64,000 nt of DNA from Bacillus alveayuensis (lineage in GTDB: Bacteria > Bacillota > Bacilli > Bacillales > Aeribacillaceae): positions 1 to 64,000 of the forward strand of contig JAUSTR010000008.1 of assembly GCA_030812955.1 (NCBI GenBank), in the 5' to 3' direction. Of this stretch, positions 18,898 to 27,052 are shown piece by piece (positions within the stretch are counted from its first letter, which is position 1; the number at the start of each line of letters is the position of its first letter). The notes under the pieces were generated by a model. The model ran no database searches. It was given only the letters and a program-made list of their open reading frames with translations, and was not told the DNA's origin. The position numbers and the translations under genes are program-made.

Positions 18898-20121
18898 ATG
18901 TTATCGAAAAGAACTATTCAAATTATTAAATCCACCGCTCCTGTATTAGCAGAAAGAGGGACTGAAATTACAACTCACTTTTATAAAAGAATGTTTTCCA
19001 ACCATCCTGAACTTTTAAATATTTTTAATCATGCTAACCAAGAGAAAGGAAGACAACCAACTGCTTTAGCGAATACACTTTATGCAGCGGCTAGTCATAT
19101 TGATGAATTAGAAAAACTTATTCCAGCTGTCAAACAAATAGGACATAAGCATCGCAGCTTAGGTATAAAAAAAGAACATTATCCAATTGTAGGAGAAAAC
19201 CTATTAGCGGCGATGAAAGAAGTGCTTGGAGATGCAATTACAGATGAAGTGTTAAAAGCTTGGGAAGAGGCTTACGGCGTTATTGCCAAAGTATTTATTG
19301 ATGTTGAACAGGAAATGTATGATGAAGTAGATAACAAAGAAGGCGGATGGAAAGATTTTAAACCATTTGTTGTCGTTGATAAAGTAAAAGAAAGCGATGT
19401 CATTACTTCGTTTTATTTAAAACCGAAAGATGATGACATATTACCAGAATTTTTACCAGGCCAATATATTACAGTTAGAGTTAAAGTAGATGGAGAACAA
19501 TATTTATTAAATCGACAATATAGTTTATCGGATGCATCTGGAAAAGGATATTTTAGAATCTCTGTAAAACGTGAAGCTGAACCGAATAAACCAAATGGAA
19601 AAGTATCAAATTTTTTGCATGATCAAATTAATGTAGGAGATGAATTAGAAATTAGTTCACCTGCAGGAGATTTTACATTAGATGTCAAAAAAGATTCACC
19701 TGTTATATTCATAAGTGGTGGAGTTGGTGTTACACCAATGATGAGTATGTTGAATGCGGTTGCATTGGAAAATCCAAATCGTTCTGTTGCATTTATTCAT
19801 GCAGCTAAAAATGAAACGGTTCATGCTTTCCAACATGAAGTGGAGGAACTAATGGAAAAATTATCAAATGGTCAAACGTTTATTTGTTATGAAAAGCCTC
19901 AAAATATGGGCAGTGGCGATCATATTGGGTATATTTCAAAAGATGTATTAGAAAAATTTATCACGGATGAAGCGGATTATTATATTTGTGGTCCTGTACC
20001 TTTTATGCAAGCTATGATTGAAAGCTTACAAGAACTTGGAGTAAGACAAGAATCTATCCATTACGAATTCTTCGGACCAGCACTTACTTTAGAACAAATG
20101 AAAGAAGCCGTTATGGTTTAA
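18898..20121 (+). CDS. hmp: flavohemoglobin / nitric oxide dioxygenase
   Basis: Oxidises NO to nitrate with O2 and NADH. 407 residues in three domains: globin (1-135) with distal Tyr29 and Gln53 and proximal His85; FAD domain with RQYSLSD; NAD domain with GGVGVTPMMSML, and CGPVPFM near the end. ATG 18898 (MLSKRTIQIIK) is ten bases after AAAGGAG and matches the family start. Regulated by the divergent NsrR. Confidence 0.96.
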   Translation: MLSKRTIQIIKSTAPVLAERGTEITTHFYKRMFSNHPELLNIFNHANQEKGRQPTALANTLYAAASHIDELEKLIPAVKQIGHKHRSLGIKKEHYPIVGENLLAAMKEVLGDAITDEVLKAWEEAYGVIAKVFIDVEQEMYDEVDNKEGGWKDFKPFVVVDKVKESDVITSFYLKPKDDDILPEFLPGQYITVRVKVDGEQYLLNRQYSLSDASGKGYFRISVKREAEPNKPNGKVSNFLHDQINVGDELEISSPAGDFTLDVKKDSPVIFISGGVGVTPMMSMLNAVALENPNRSVAFIHAAKNETVHAFQHEVEELMEKLSNGQTFICYEKPQNMGSGDHIGYISKDVLEKFITDEADYYICGPVPFMQAMIESLQELGVRQESIHYEFFGPALTLEQMKEAVMV

Positions 20122-20130
20122 AAGAAATGT

Positions 20131-20166
20131 CCCTATCACCTGATTCTGGTGATGGGATTTTTTATA
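20131..20166 (+). terminator. intrinsic terminator of hmp
   Basis: CCCTATCACC / GGTGATGGG hairpin with T tail. Confidence 0.85.
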
Positions 20167-20308
20167 TATGTAGGATTATTTTGCCGCTTTGTTTGGTTAT
20201 GATTCATGTTGATCTGTGTGGTGTTGTGTTATTAACAAAATTATGGACATGATCTACACATAAACGTCATACAATTTTTATGAAATGATCCTTATAGAGG
20301 TGATAAAA

Positions 20309-20812
20309 ATGTATCAAAACGGATATATGTATGATCCTTTCAATGCGTATAACGGCTACTACACTCGCCAGCCCCAATATTATAAATCGTTTCAGGATGC
20401 CTTAAGGCTTGTAAAAGATGCAATACAAGGGGAACGAGAAGATGAATTATTTTACGATTATTTAATCTCTGTCGCCCAGACAAAAGAAGAGAAAAACATT
20501 ATTCAGACCATTCGCGATGACGAGAGAAAGCATAATCAAATGTTTCGAAAAATTTATCGTGATTTTACAGGACAAGAAGTACAAGTACAGGAAGACGTAG
20601 ACTTTCAAAAACCGAAATCTTATTTAGACGGAATCAAAAAAGCATTGTTCGGCGAATTAGCGGCAATGGAACGGTACCGTGATATCCGTGCGGGCCTTCC
20701 AAACCGATATTATCGTGACATGGTTTTTGAAATTTTAACAGATGAATTAAAGCATGCTGATAAATATAACTATATTTTAATTGCCAATGTGATGAGAAGA
20801 ATGGGGAGATAG
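20309..20812 (+). CDS. ferritin-like (rubrerythrin-type) protein
   Basis: 167 residues. After an aromatic N-terminus (YQNGYMYDPFNAYNGYY) comes a four-helix bundle with two ExxH repeats, DDERKHNQMF and TDELKHADKY, and the extra glutamates of a diiron site (GEREDELFYDYL, GELAAMERYRD). Similar to YhjR-like proteins of bacilli. There is no rubredoxin domain. Could buffer peroxide or iron. ATG 20309 six bases after GAGGTG. The stop lies in its terminator hairpin. Confidence 0.8.
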   Translation: MYQNGYMYDPFNAYNGYYTRQPQYYKSFQDALRLVKDAIQGEREDELFYDYLISVAQTKEEKNIIQTIRDDERKHNQMFRKIYRDFTGQEVQVQEDVDFQKPKSYLDGIKKALFGELAAMERYRDIRAGLPNRYYRDMVFEILTDELKHADKYNYILIANVMRRMGR

Positions 20813-20840
20813 TGAAGATTCCACTATCTCTTTCTTTTTA
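20806..20840 (+). terminator. terminator of the ferritin-like gene
   Basis: GAGATAGTG / CACTATCTC with TTTCTTTTT tail; includes the stop codon. Confidence 0.85.
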
Positions 20841-20969
20841 ATGGTTATTTTTATTTTGCTTTTTAATATACTATTCAATCATTTGACTAGTTTTGGAGCG
20901 ATCAATGCCTCTTCTAACCGCAGTTTCAATTATCAAACTATTGCACCCGTTAGATAAAAAGATTAAAAA

Positions 20970-21158
20970 CTACTTTTTAAATTGACTTGGATTTTCGATT
21001 CTTGTAGAGACTACTTCTCCACATTTTAAACAGAAAGTATATATTTTATTTAATCCCATAGAAAATTTCTTATCTAATGGCTTAATTGGCATGAAATCAG
21101 TGCCTTCAGCAAATTCAACACCGCCACACTTAAGGCATTTATTTTCGTTCACATTCAT
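20970..21158 (-). CDS. small zinc-ribbon protein
   Basis: About 62 residues with two CxxC knuckles, CLKCGG near the start and CLKCGEV in the second half, typical of a single zinc ribbon. Start ambiguous: ATG 21158 or GTG 21152 after GGGAG. No family assigned and function unknown; single gene. Confidence 0.6.
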   Translation of the reverse strand: MNVNENKCLKCGGVEFAEGTDFMPIKPLDKKFSMGLNKIYTFCLKCGEVVSTRIENPSQFKK

Positions 21159-21387
21159 CACTCCCTAACAAACATTTTTCTTAATAGATTTTTACGTTTC
21201 ATTTGATCATTTGTTTCAATTTTTGACGAATCTTTATGATGTCCTGCTTTATTAATTGGAAAAGAAATGATAGAATCAATATTCATGTTTAACAAATCTA
21301 TTTGACGACACCTGAAAAATGGATGATTAAAATGTTTTTCATCATCCCCTAACTTGTTTCATAAATTGTTATAAGGGAGGGGATGGA

Positions 21388-22803
21388 ATGATGAATGCTG
21401 ATGAAAGAAAGGCTCTCCAATATGCCATTGAAGAAATTACTGAAGTCGCAAAAGGGCTCGGACTTGATTTTTATCCAATGCGTTATGAAATTTGTCCGGC
21501 TGATATTATTTATACATTTGGTGCATATGGAATGCCAACGCGTTTTTCTCATTGGAGCTTTGGGAAGCAATTTTACAAAATGAAGCTCCAATATGATCTT
21601 GGTTTGAGTAAAATTTATGAGCTTGTCATCAACTCAGACCCTTGTTATGCGTTTTTATTAGATACAAACTCACTTGTACAAAATAAATTAATTGTGGCAC
21701 ACGTGCTAGCCCATTGTGATTTCTTTAAAAATAATGTTCGTTTTAGTAATACAAAACGGGATATGGTTGAAAGTATGGCGGCGACCGCTGAAAGAATCAA
21801 GAATTATGAACACCAATATGGGAAACAAGAGGTTGAAAGGTTTTTAGATGCGGTGTTATCAATTCAAGAACATATTGATCCTTCCTTGCTCCGTTCAAAG
21901 CTGGCATGGAGTATGGAAGATGAGGACGAAGAAGAAGCACAGAAAACGTCAACACCATATGATGATTTATGGTCATTGGATGAAAAAAAGATAAAAGAAG
22001 AACCAAAAAGGAATAAAAGAAAAAAATTCCCACCTAAACCAGAGAAGGATGTCCTGCTCTTTATCGAAGAATATAGCCGTGAGCTTGAAGATTGGCAACG
22101 CGATATATTAACGATGATGCGAGAAGAAATGCTTTATTTTTGGCCACAGCTTGAAACGAAAATCATGAACGAAGGCTGGGCTTCGTATTGGCACCAGCGA
22201 ATTATGCGCGAGCTTGATTTGACAACAGATGAAGCCATTGAGTATGCAAAGCTAAACGCGGGTGTTGTGCAGCCATCACGTACGAGTATTAATCCGTATT
22301 ATTTAGGATTAAAAATTTTTGAAGACATTGAAGAGCGCTACAATAATCCATCTGAAGAGTTGAAAAAACAAGGGGTCAAACCAGGTTCAGGACGAGAAAA
22401 AATTTTTGAAGTGCGGGAAATTGAGTCAGACATTTCGTTTATCCGAAACTATTTAACAAAGGAATTAGTTTTACGAGAAGACATGTATTTGTTCCAGAAA
22501 CAAGGACGTGATTATAAAATTGTCGAAAAAGATTGGGAAGCGGTTCGGGATCAGCTCGTCAGCATGCGTGTGAACGGGGGGTTCCCATATATAACGGTAA
22601 ACGACGGAGATTATTTACGAAATGGTGAATTGTATTTAAAGCACTGGTATGAAGGCATTGAACTCGATATAAAATACCTTGAAAAAGTACTTCCATATAT
22701 TTATCAGCTTTGGGGCCGCCACGTTCATATGGAAACCGTCATTGAAAACAAACCGGTTGTTTATAGTTATGATGGAAAAACCGTGCATCGGAAATATGTT
22801 TGA
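21388..22803 (+). CDS. spoVR: SpoVR stage V sporulation protein R
   Basis: Needed for proper spore cortex formation; recent family data link it to amino acid cross-link control in some bacteria. 471 residues, soluble, with the SpoVR core: [21 protein letters not shown] shortened here to [34 protein letters not shown] and the C-terminal [10 protein letters not shown]. An acidic-basic linker is near 170-210. ATG 21388 after GGGAGGGG; a second ATG follows. Terminator directly after the stop. It would be expected under sporulation sigma control, but no clear promoter was identified. Confidence 0.93.
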   Translation: MMNADERKALQYAIEEITEVAKGLGLDFYPMRYEICPADIIYTFGAYGMPTRFSHWSFGKQFYKMKLQYDLGLSKIYELVINSDPCYAFLLDTNSLVQNKLIVAHVLAHCDFFKNNVRFSNTKRDMVESMAATAERIKNYEHQYGKQEVERFLDAVLSIQEHIDPSLLRSKLAWSMEDEDEEEAQKTSTPYDDLWSLDEKKIKEEPKRNKRKKFPPKPEKDVLLFIEEYSRELEDWQRDILTMMREEMLYFWPQLETKIMNEGWASYWHQRIMRELDLTTDEAIEYAKLNAGVVQPSRTSINPYYLGLKIFEDIEERYNNPSEELKKQGVKPGSGREKIFEVREIESDISFIRNYLTKELVLREDMYLFQKQGRDYKIVEKDWEAVRDQLVSMRVNGGFPYITVNDGDYLRNGELYLKHWYEGIELDIKYLEKVLPYIYQLWGRHVHMETVIENKPVVYSYDGKTVHRKYV

Positions 22804-22805
22804 AC

Positions 22806-22834
22806 TACTGAAGGGATTCAGTAGCTTTTTTTTA
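22806..22834 (+). terminator. intrinsic terminator of spoVR
   Basis: CTACTGAA / TTCAGTAG with a run of eight T. Confidence 0.85.
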
Positions 22835-23230
22835 TTTCTTGCCAAGTTAAACTTGAATAATGGTATGTGATTCGGTAGCTAATAGACCACTGAATATTCT
22901 GAGGCCGATAGGAACGAGCTAGAGAATTGCATGAACTTTTTAAAATGTGTTTGTGATTTATACCATGCTTATTTTATCAAAAGACCTGTTGAACGATAGC
23001 AAATAAAAAAGAACCCCCATGACTCCTTTTGGTAATTGGTCAATTTCATCTTAATTTTCGCTTCATGGTACGAAGTGAAGTGACGATTCATGAATTAGGA
23101 TATAAATAAAATTATTTCTAGCAATATTTTAGCTGTTGCTTATAAAAAGCTCATGATTTAGTCAAGTTATAAAAGCGAAAAAACTTGAAAAAGTATTTCT
23201 ATGTCAGCTAGAATTAAAATTAAGTTTTTT
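22835..23230. other. gene-free interval of about 400 bp
   Basis: No supported gene or RNA. One small hairpin, TCGCTTC/GAAGTGA, near 23063-23083. It leads into the promoter of the rhodanese-like gene. Confidence 0.5.
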
Positions 23231-23232
23231 AG

Positions 23233-23260
23233 TTGACGTATATACCTGGTTAGGTATAGT
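23233..23260 (+). promoter_or_regulatory. promoter with CstR/CsoR-like operator
   Basis: -35 TTGACG (23233-23238), 16-base spacer, -10 TATAGT (23255-23260). The dyad ATACCT-GGTT-AGGTAT (23242-23257) fills the spacer and overlaps the -10. Inverted ATACC repeats of this kind are targets of the CsoR-family persulfide sensor CstR, which controls rhodanese-type genes. No CstR gene lies in the window. Confidence 0.65.
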
Positions 23261-23290
23261 ATTTATTTGTAACAGTAAAGGGGGGTGCCA

Positions 23291-23653
23291 ATGATTTATT
23301 TGCAGTTTATTTTGTTTGCGATTGTATTTAGTATTTTGTATAAACGATATTTCCCTGTTTCAGGAGTTCAATGTATAGATATTAAAAATACTCAACTAGA
23401 AAAAAGAAACGTATTACTTGATTTAAGAGACTATGATGTATCATCAAAGGATCCGATTCCGGGAGCGGTTAATATCCCGATAGCCTATTTAAAAAGATAT
23501 AGTCATACAATTCCAAAGAAGGAAGTCCATGTTATTGCAGAAAATCCATTGGAGAAAAATATTGGCATTCGCTACTTAAGAAAAAAAGGCTATAAAGTAT
23601 TAGGATATACATTAACAGAGTGTACGTGTAAAAAAGCGGGTAGTGCTGCTTAA
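23291..23653 (+). CDS. membrane-anchored rhodanese-like protein without the catalytic cysteine
   Basis: 120 residues: one N-terminal transmembrane helix, then a rhodanese fold (LLDLRDYDV, PIPGAVNIPIAYL, GIRYLRKKGYKVLGY). The position that normally holds the active-site Cys loop reads IAENPLEKN, so sulfurtransferase activity by the usual route is unlikely. Three cysteines are elsewhere: one near residue 27 (VQCIDI) and a C-terminal CTCK pair. YqhL-like proteins of bacilli have the same layout. ATG 23291 after GGGGGG. The upstream operator suggests induction by reactive sulfur. Confidence 0.8.
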   Translation: MIYLQFILFAIVFSILYKRYFPVSGVQCIDIKNTQLEKRNVLLDLRDYDVSSKDPIPGAVNIPIAYLKRYSHTIPKKEVHVIAENPLEKNIGIRYLRKKGYKVLGYTLTECTCKKAGSAA

Positions 23654-23680
23654 TAAATGACTAACGTACATTTCGCTTAT

Positions 23681-23714
23681 GGGGTTCAGACGACAATTCT
23701 GATCCCCTTTTTTA
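23681..23714 (+). terminator. intrinsic terminator
   Basis: GGGG-T-TCAGA / TCTGA-T-CCCC hairpin with TTTTTT tail. Confidence 0.85.
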
Positions 23715-23790
23715 TTAATTTTCTGAAAGAATATCCTAATTAGCTTGAAATGACTTATAATGAATTATCATAAATATATAAAGGAAGGAA

Positions 23791-24573
23791 TTGAAATTGA
23801 AATTATTAAAAAGATTGTTCTTATTATTGGCCATAATCATTTTTTCGGTCGGTTGTACACAAAATGAACCAGATGAAAAGGTTGAACTAACTGTTTCTGC
23901 TGCTGCCAGTTTACAAAATGCATTGCTAGAAATAAAAGAATCTTTTGAAAAAAAACATGAGCATATTCACCTATCTTTCAATTTTGGAAGTTCCGGAGCT
24001 TTAGAGCGTCAAATATCACAAGGCGCTCCTGTTGACATATTTTTCTCTGCATCTGAAGATAAATTCGATAATCTAGTTCAACAAGGATTAATCAACCAAA
24101 GGAAAAACCTTGTTGGTAATGAGCTTGTTTTAGTTGTTCCTTACGAATCGAAGAACAAGATCAATCGTTTTCAAGATTTAAAAAATGATCACATTCAACA
24201 TGTAGCAATCGGCATTCCGGAAGTCGTTCCAGCTGGAAAATATGCAAAAGAATCGTTGCAAATCTTAAATATATGGAACGATATTGAACAAAAAATCATT
24301 TTTGCCAAGGATGTACGTCAAGTACTCTCATATGTGGAAACTGGAAATGTCGATGCTGGAATTGTTTATCGGACAGATGCACGAATATCTAACAAAGTGA
24401 AGATTGTGGCAACAGCAGAAGAAAATATTCATTCACCGATTATTTATCCGATAGGAATAATAAAAAATACGAACCACTTGGAGGAGGCAAAATTGTTTTA
24501 TCAATTTATGCAAAAAGAAGACGCTATGCAAATTTTAAAAAAATATGGATTTAAAGAGCTGAATGAATCATGA
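23791..24573 (+). CDS. modA: molybdate-binding lipoprotein
   Basis: High-affinity molybdate (or tungstate) receptor of an ABC importer. 260 residues, lipobox VGC at about 20-22, then a periplasmic-binding fold with LTVSAAASLQNAL, NFGSSGALERQI, PVDIFFSAS and GIVYRTDA, all ModA hallmarks. TTG start after AAGGAAGG. Overlaps modB by four bases (ATGA). Functionally tied to the molybdenum-enzyme block starting at 31 kb. Confidence 0.92.
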   Translation: MKLKLLKRLFLLLAIIIFSVGCTQNEPDEKVELTVSAAASLQNALLEIKESFEKKHEHIHLSFNFGSSGALERQISQGAPVDIFFSASEDKFDNLVQQGLINQRKNLVGNELVLVVPYESKNKINRFQDLKNDHIQHVAIGIPEVVPAGKYAKESLQILNIWNDIEQKIIFAKDVRQVLSYVETGNVDAGIVYRTDARISNKVKIVATAEENIHSPIIYPIGIIKNTNHLEEAKLFYQFMQKEDAMQILKKYGFKELNES

Positions 24574-25235
24574 CAGCACAGTTCTGGTCACCTGTACTGC
24601 TATCCATGAAAATCGCTTTTGTTTCTGCATTTTTCGTTCTAATTGTGGGGGTCATTTTTGCGAGACTGATGGCTCGAAAAACTTTTAAAGGAAAAGAAGT
24701 TTTAGAGACGATCTTTTTATTACCGATCGTTCTGCCCCCATCTGTAGTTGGCTTTCTTCTGATTATTATTTTTGGGAAAAATAGCTTGTTTGGTCAATGG
24801 GTTGAGCAGATGTTTAACCATTCGATTATGTTTACTTGGTGGGCAGGCGTCATTGCAGCAACGGTTGTTGCTTTTCCGCTTATGTATCAAGCTGCTAAAA
24901 GCGGCTTTGCAGCAATAGATCCTGGGATTGAGGAGGCTTCTAGAGTGGATGGAGCAAGCGAATGGAAAGTCTTTTTATATATCTCGATCCCATTAGCTAT
25001 GAAAGCCATTATTTCAGGATTTGTTCTAAGCTTTGCAAGAGCTTTAGGAGAATTTGGGGCTACTTTAATGTTTGCAGGGAATATTCCAGGTAAAACGCAA
25101 ACGGTTCCGACGGCCATTTATGTAGCAATGGATTCAGGAAATATGGATTTAGCATGGCTGTGGGTTTTGACGGTGATCGTGATATCTTTTCTGATGCTCG
25201 TTTTTATTCAGTGGGTGAATAAAGATATACATTAG
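24570..25235 (+). CDS. modB: molybdate ABC transporter permease
   Basis: Membrane subunit of the molybdate importer. 221 residues, five to six helices, with the EAA loop (EEASRVDGASEWKVFLYISI) that docks the ATPase, and LPPSVVGF and RALGEFGATLMFAG typical of ModB. ATG overlaps the modA stop. No ModC ATPase follows; instead a histidine-kinase scrap begins. As in B. subtilis yvgL-yvgM, the ATPase must come from elsewhere. Confidence 0.92.
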   Translation: MTAQFWSPVLLSMKIAFVSAFFVLIVGVIFARLMARKTFKGKEVLETIFLLPIVLPPSVVGFLLIIIFGKNSLFGQWVEQMFNHSIMFTWWAGVIAATVVAFPLMYQAAKSGFAAIDPGIEEASRVDGASEWKVFLYISIPLAMKAIISGFVLSFARALGEFGATLMFAGNIPGKTQTVPTAIYVAMDSGNMDLAWLWVLTVIVISFLMLVFIQWVNKDIH

Positions 25236-25260
25236 CAAGATTATGAGAATGTTAAGATAA

Positions 25261-25401
25261 AAAATTACATCGTATGGGGAATTTGGTTTAGGGCTCTCGA
25301 TTGTGAAGCAGCTTGTATTACTTCATAAGGGAAAGATTGATGTTTTGAGCGAAAAAAATAAAGGTACAAAATTTATCATCTTCTTACCTTATCCATATTG
25401 A
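25261..25401 (+). pseudogene. C-terminal remnant of a sensor histidine kinase
   Basis: The frame starting near 25267 reads TSYGEFGLGLSIVKQLV, then LLHKGKIDVLSEKNKGTKF and IIFLP before a stop at 25399-25401. This is the G2 box and last strand of a HATPase domain. The rest of the kinase (H box, N box, sensor) is absent upstream, where modB ends. Clear deletion remnant. Confidence 0.75.
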
Positions 25402-25472
25402 AATGTGGTGTAAAATTATGTTAAATATGGTTATAATGGTGAATAATGCACTCTTTTGGGAGGAAAAAATAA

Positions 25473-26564
25473 GTGTTTAAGTCAAAGCTTCATTTTTGGA
25501 CATTTGAAATTTTACTGGTCGTATTAATCATCTATTTCAGTACGAAAATTACCTTTTTATTTAAACCGGTTGTCATTTTCACAACGACTTTGTTTTTCCC
25601 TATATTAATATCAGGATTTTTATACTTTTTACTGAATCCAGTTGTTGATTTTATTGAAAGATGGAAAGCACCCCGTACACTTTCCATCCTTATTTTATAC
25701 GTAGTTTTCATTAGTGTAATTTCGTCTGTCATCGGATTGATTGGTCCGACAATTGTCAATCAGTTTCATGAGTTAATTGGAAGTATGCCATTTTATATTG
25801 CCGAATTAAGAACAATGATCGAAAATTTATATCATAGTTCATGGTTTCAATGGATGGTCACCCAAGAGTATATCTCTTTCGATAAAATTCAAAATACACT
25901 TACAGATTATGTTTCAACCATAACGAATAATGTCTCACAAGGCTTTCAAGTGGTATTGAATGTCATTGCGAATGTTACGTTAATTATTGTTACCGTTCCA
26001 TTTATATTGTTTTACATGTTTAAAGATGGGGATAAGTTTCCAACGAAAGTCGCACAGTTTTTTCCAAAAGATTATCGACATGAAGTGCTTCGGATTTTAA
26101 AGGAAACTGGTGAAACGCTTTCCATTTATATTCGCGGACAAATGATTGTGTCATTATTAGTCGGAATTTTTACATTTATCGGGTATTTACTGATTGGTTT
26201 ACCTTATGCTCTTTTACTCGGATTAGTGATTGCCATTACTAATATCATTCCATATGTAGGTCCGTTTATAGGTGTTGCCCCAGCCGTTATCGTCGGTTTA
26301 CTCGATTCACCAACAAAGGCTTTGCTTGTTGTGTTAATCGTCACAATTGTTCAACAGATTGACGGAAATGTGATATCTCCATTGATTATCGGTAAACGGC
26401 TTGATACACACCCATTAACAATTATTATCTTATTATTAGTGGCTGGAAATTTTGCTGGTATATTAGGGATGATCTTAGCGGTTCCGACGTATGCAGTATC
26501 CAAAACTATCATCATTAACCTATACCGGTTAATTCAGCTTCGCCAAGAAATGAAAACCGACTAG
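25473..26564 (+). CDS. AI-2E family transporter
   Basis: 363-residue membrane protein of the AI-2E exporter superfamily (TqsA/PerM-like; some members are Na+/H+ antiporters). About eight helices: pairs near 10-60 and 70-95, a long periplasmic segment, then the conserved C-terminal half with GLPYALLLGLVIAITNIIPY, PFIGVAPAVIV and QQIDGNVISPLIIGK. GTG start after GGGAGG. Monocistronic. Substrate cannot be inferred. Confidence 0.87.
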   Translation: MFKSKLHFWTFEILLVVLIIYFSTKITFLFKPVVIFTTTLFFPILISGFLYFLLNPVVDFIERWKAPRTLSILILYVVFISVISSVIGLIGPTIVNQFHELIGSMPFYIAELRTMIENLYHSSWFQWMVTQEYISFDKIQNTLTDYVSTITNNVSQGFQVVLNVIANVTLIIVTVPFILFYMFKDGDKFPTKVAQFFPKDYRHEVLRILKETGETLSIYIRGQMIVSLLVGIFTFIGYLLIGLPYALLLGLVIAITNIIPYVGPFIGVAPAVIVGLLDSPTKALLVVLIVTIVQQIDGNVISPLIIGKRLDTHPLTIIILLLVAGNFAGILGMILAVPTYAVSKTIIINLYRLIQLRQEMKTD

Positions 26565-26566
26565 TA

Positions 26567-26602
26567 AAGGCATCTCTTTTTGATGAGGTGCTTTTTTTTA
26601 TT
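26567..26602 (+). terminator. intrinsic terminator
   Basis: GGCATCTC / GAGGTGCT hairpin with a T run. Confidence 0.8.
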
Positions 26603-26604
26603 TG

Positions 26605-26667
26605 TTGACAATAATAAATGGAAAAGCATATAATACATTCAAACAATCATTTGATTATTTGATTATA
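26605..26667 (+). promoter_or_regulatory. cadCA promoter and operator
   Basis: -35 TTGACA (26605-26610), 18-base spacer, -10 TATAAT (26629-26634). Just downstream, TTCAAACAATCATTTGATTA (from 26638) contains TCAAA/TTTGA inverted repeats like the cad operator of plasmid pI258, with a second TTTGATTA copy. Repressor on this site would block promoter clearance. Confidence 0.75.
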
Positions 26668-26683
26668 AATAAGAGGTGTATTT

Positions 26684-27052
26684 ATGAAGCAATTTGATAC
26701 GTGTGAAGTAATTCGTGTCGATGGAGAAAAAGTAGAAAAAGTGAAAGCAAAGCTTCAGCAGAAAAATCATTTGGAGGTTGCTAAAATTTTTAAAGCGCTA
26801 GCTGATGAGACAAGGGTGAAAATTGCTTATGCATTAGTTGTAGAGGAGGAATTATGTGTTTGTGATATTGCCAATATAGTGGGCAGTTCGATTGCCACCG
26901 CTTCTCACCATTTACGTCTGCTTAGAAATTTAGGACTTGCGAAGTATCGGAAAGATGGAAAACTCGTTTACTATTCTCTCGATGATGACCATGTCAGTCA
27001 AATTATTCAATTAGCTTATATGCACCATAAGGAGTTGACGTCACGTGGTTAA
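26684..27052 (+). CDS. cadC: CadC/ArsR-family metal-responsive repressor
   Basis: Releases DNA on binding Cd, Pb or Zn. 122 residues, winged helix with the metal motif ELCVCD (Cys58, Cys60), N-terminal Cys7, recognition helix [17 protein letters not shown], and Asp/His/Glu residues on helix 5 ([14 protein letters not shown]) for the regulatory zinc site. The Cys11 ligand of pI258 CadC is replaced by Arg, so the alpha3N site has three thiols. Overlaps cadA by eight bases. Confidence 0.92.
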   Translation: MKQFDTCEVIRVDGEKVEKVKAKLQQKNHLEVAKIFKALADETRVKIAYALVVEEELCVCDIANIVGSSIATASHHLRLLRNLGLAKYRKDGKLVYYSLDDDHVSQIIQLAYMHHKELTSRG

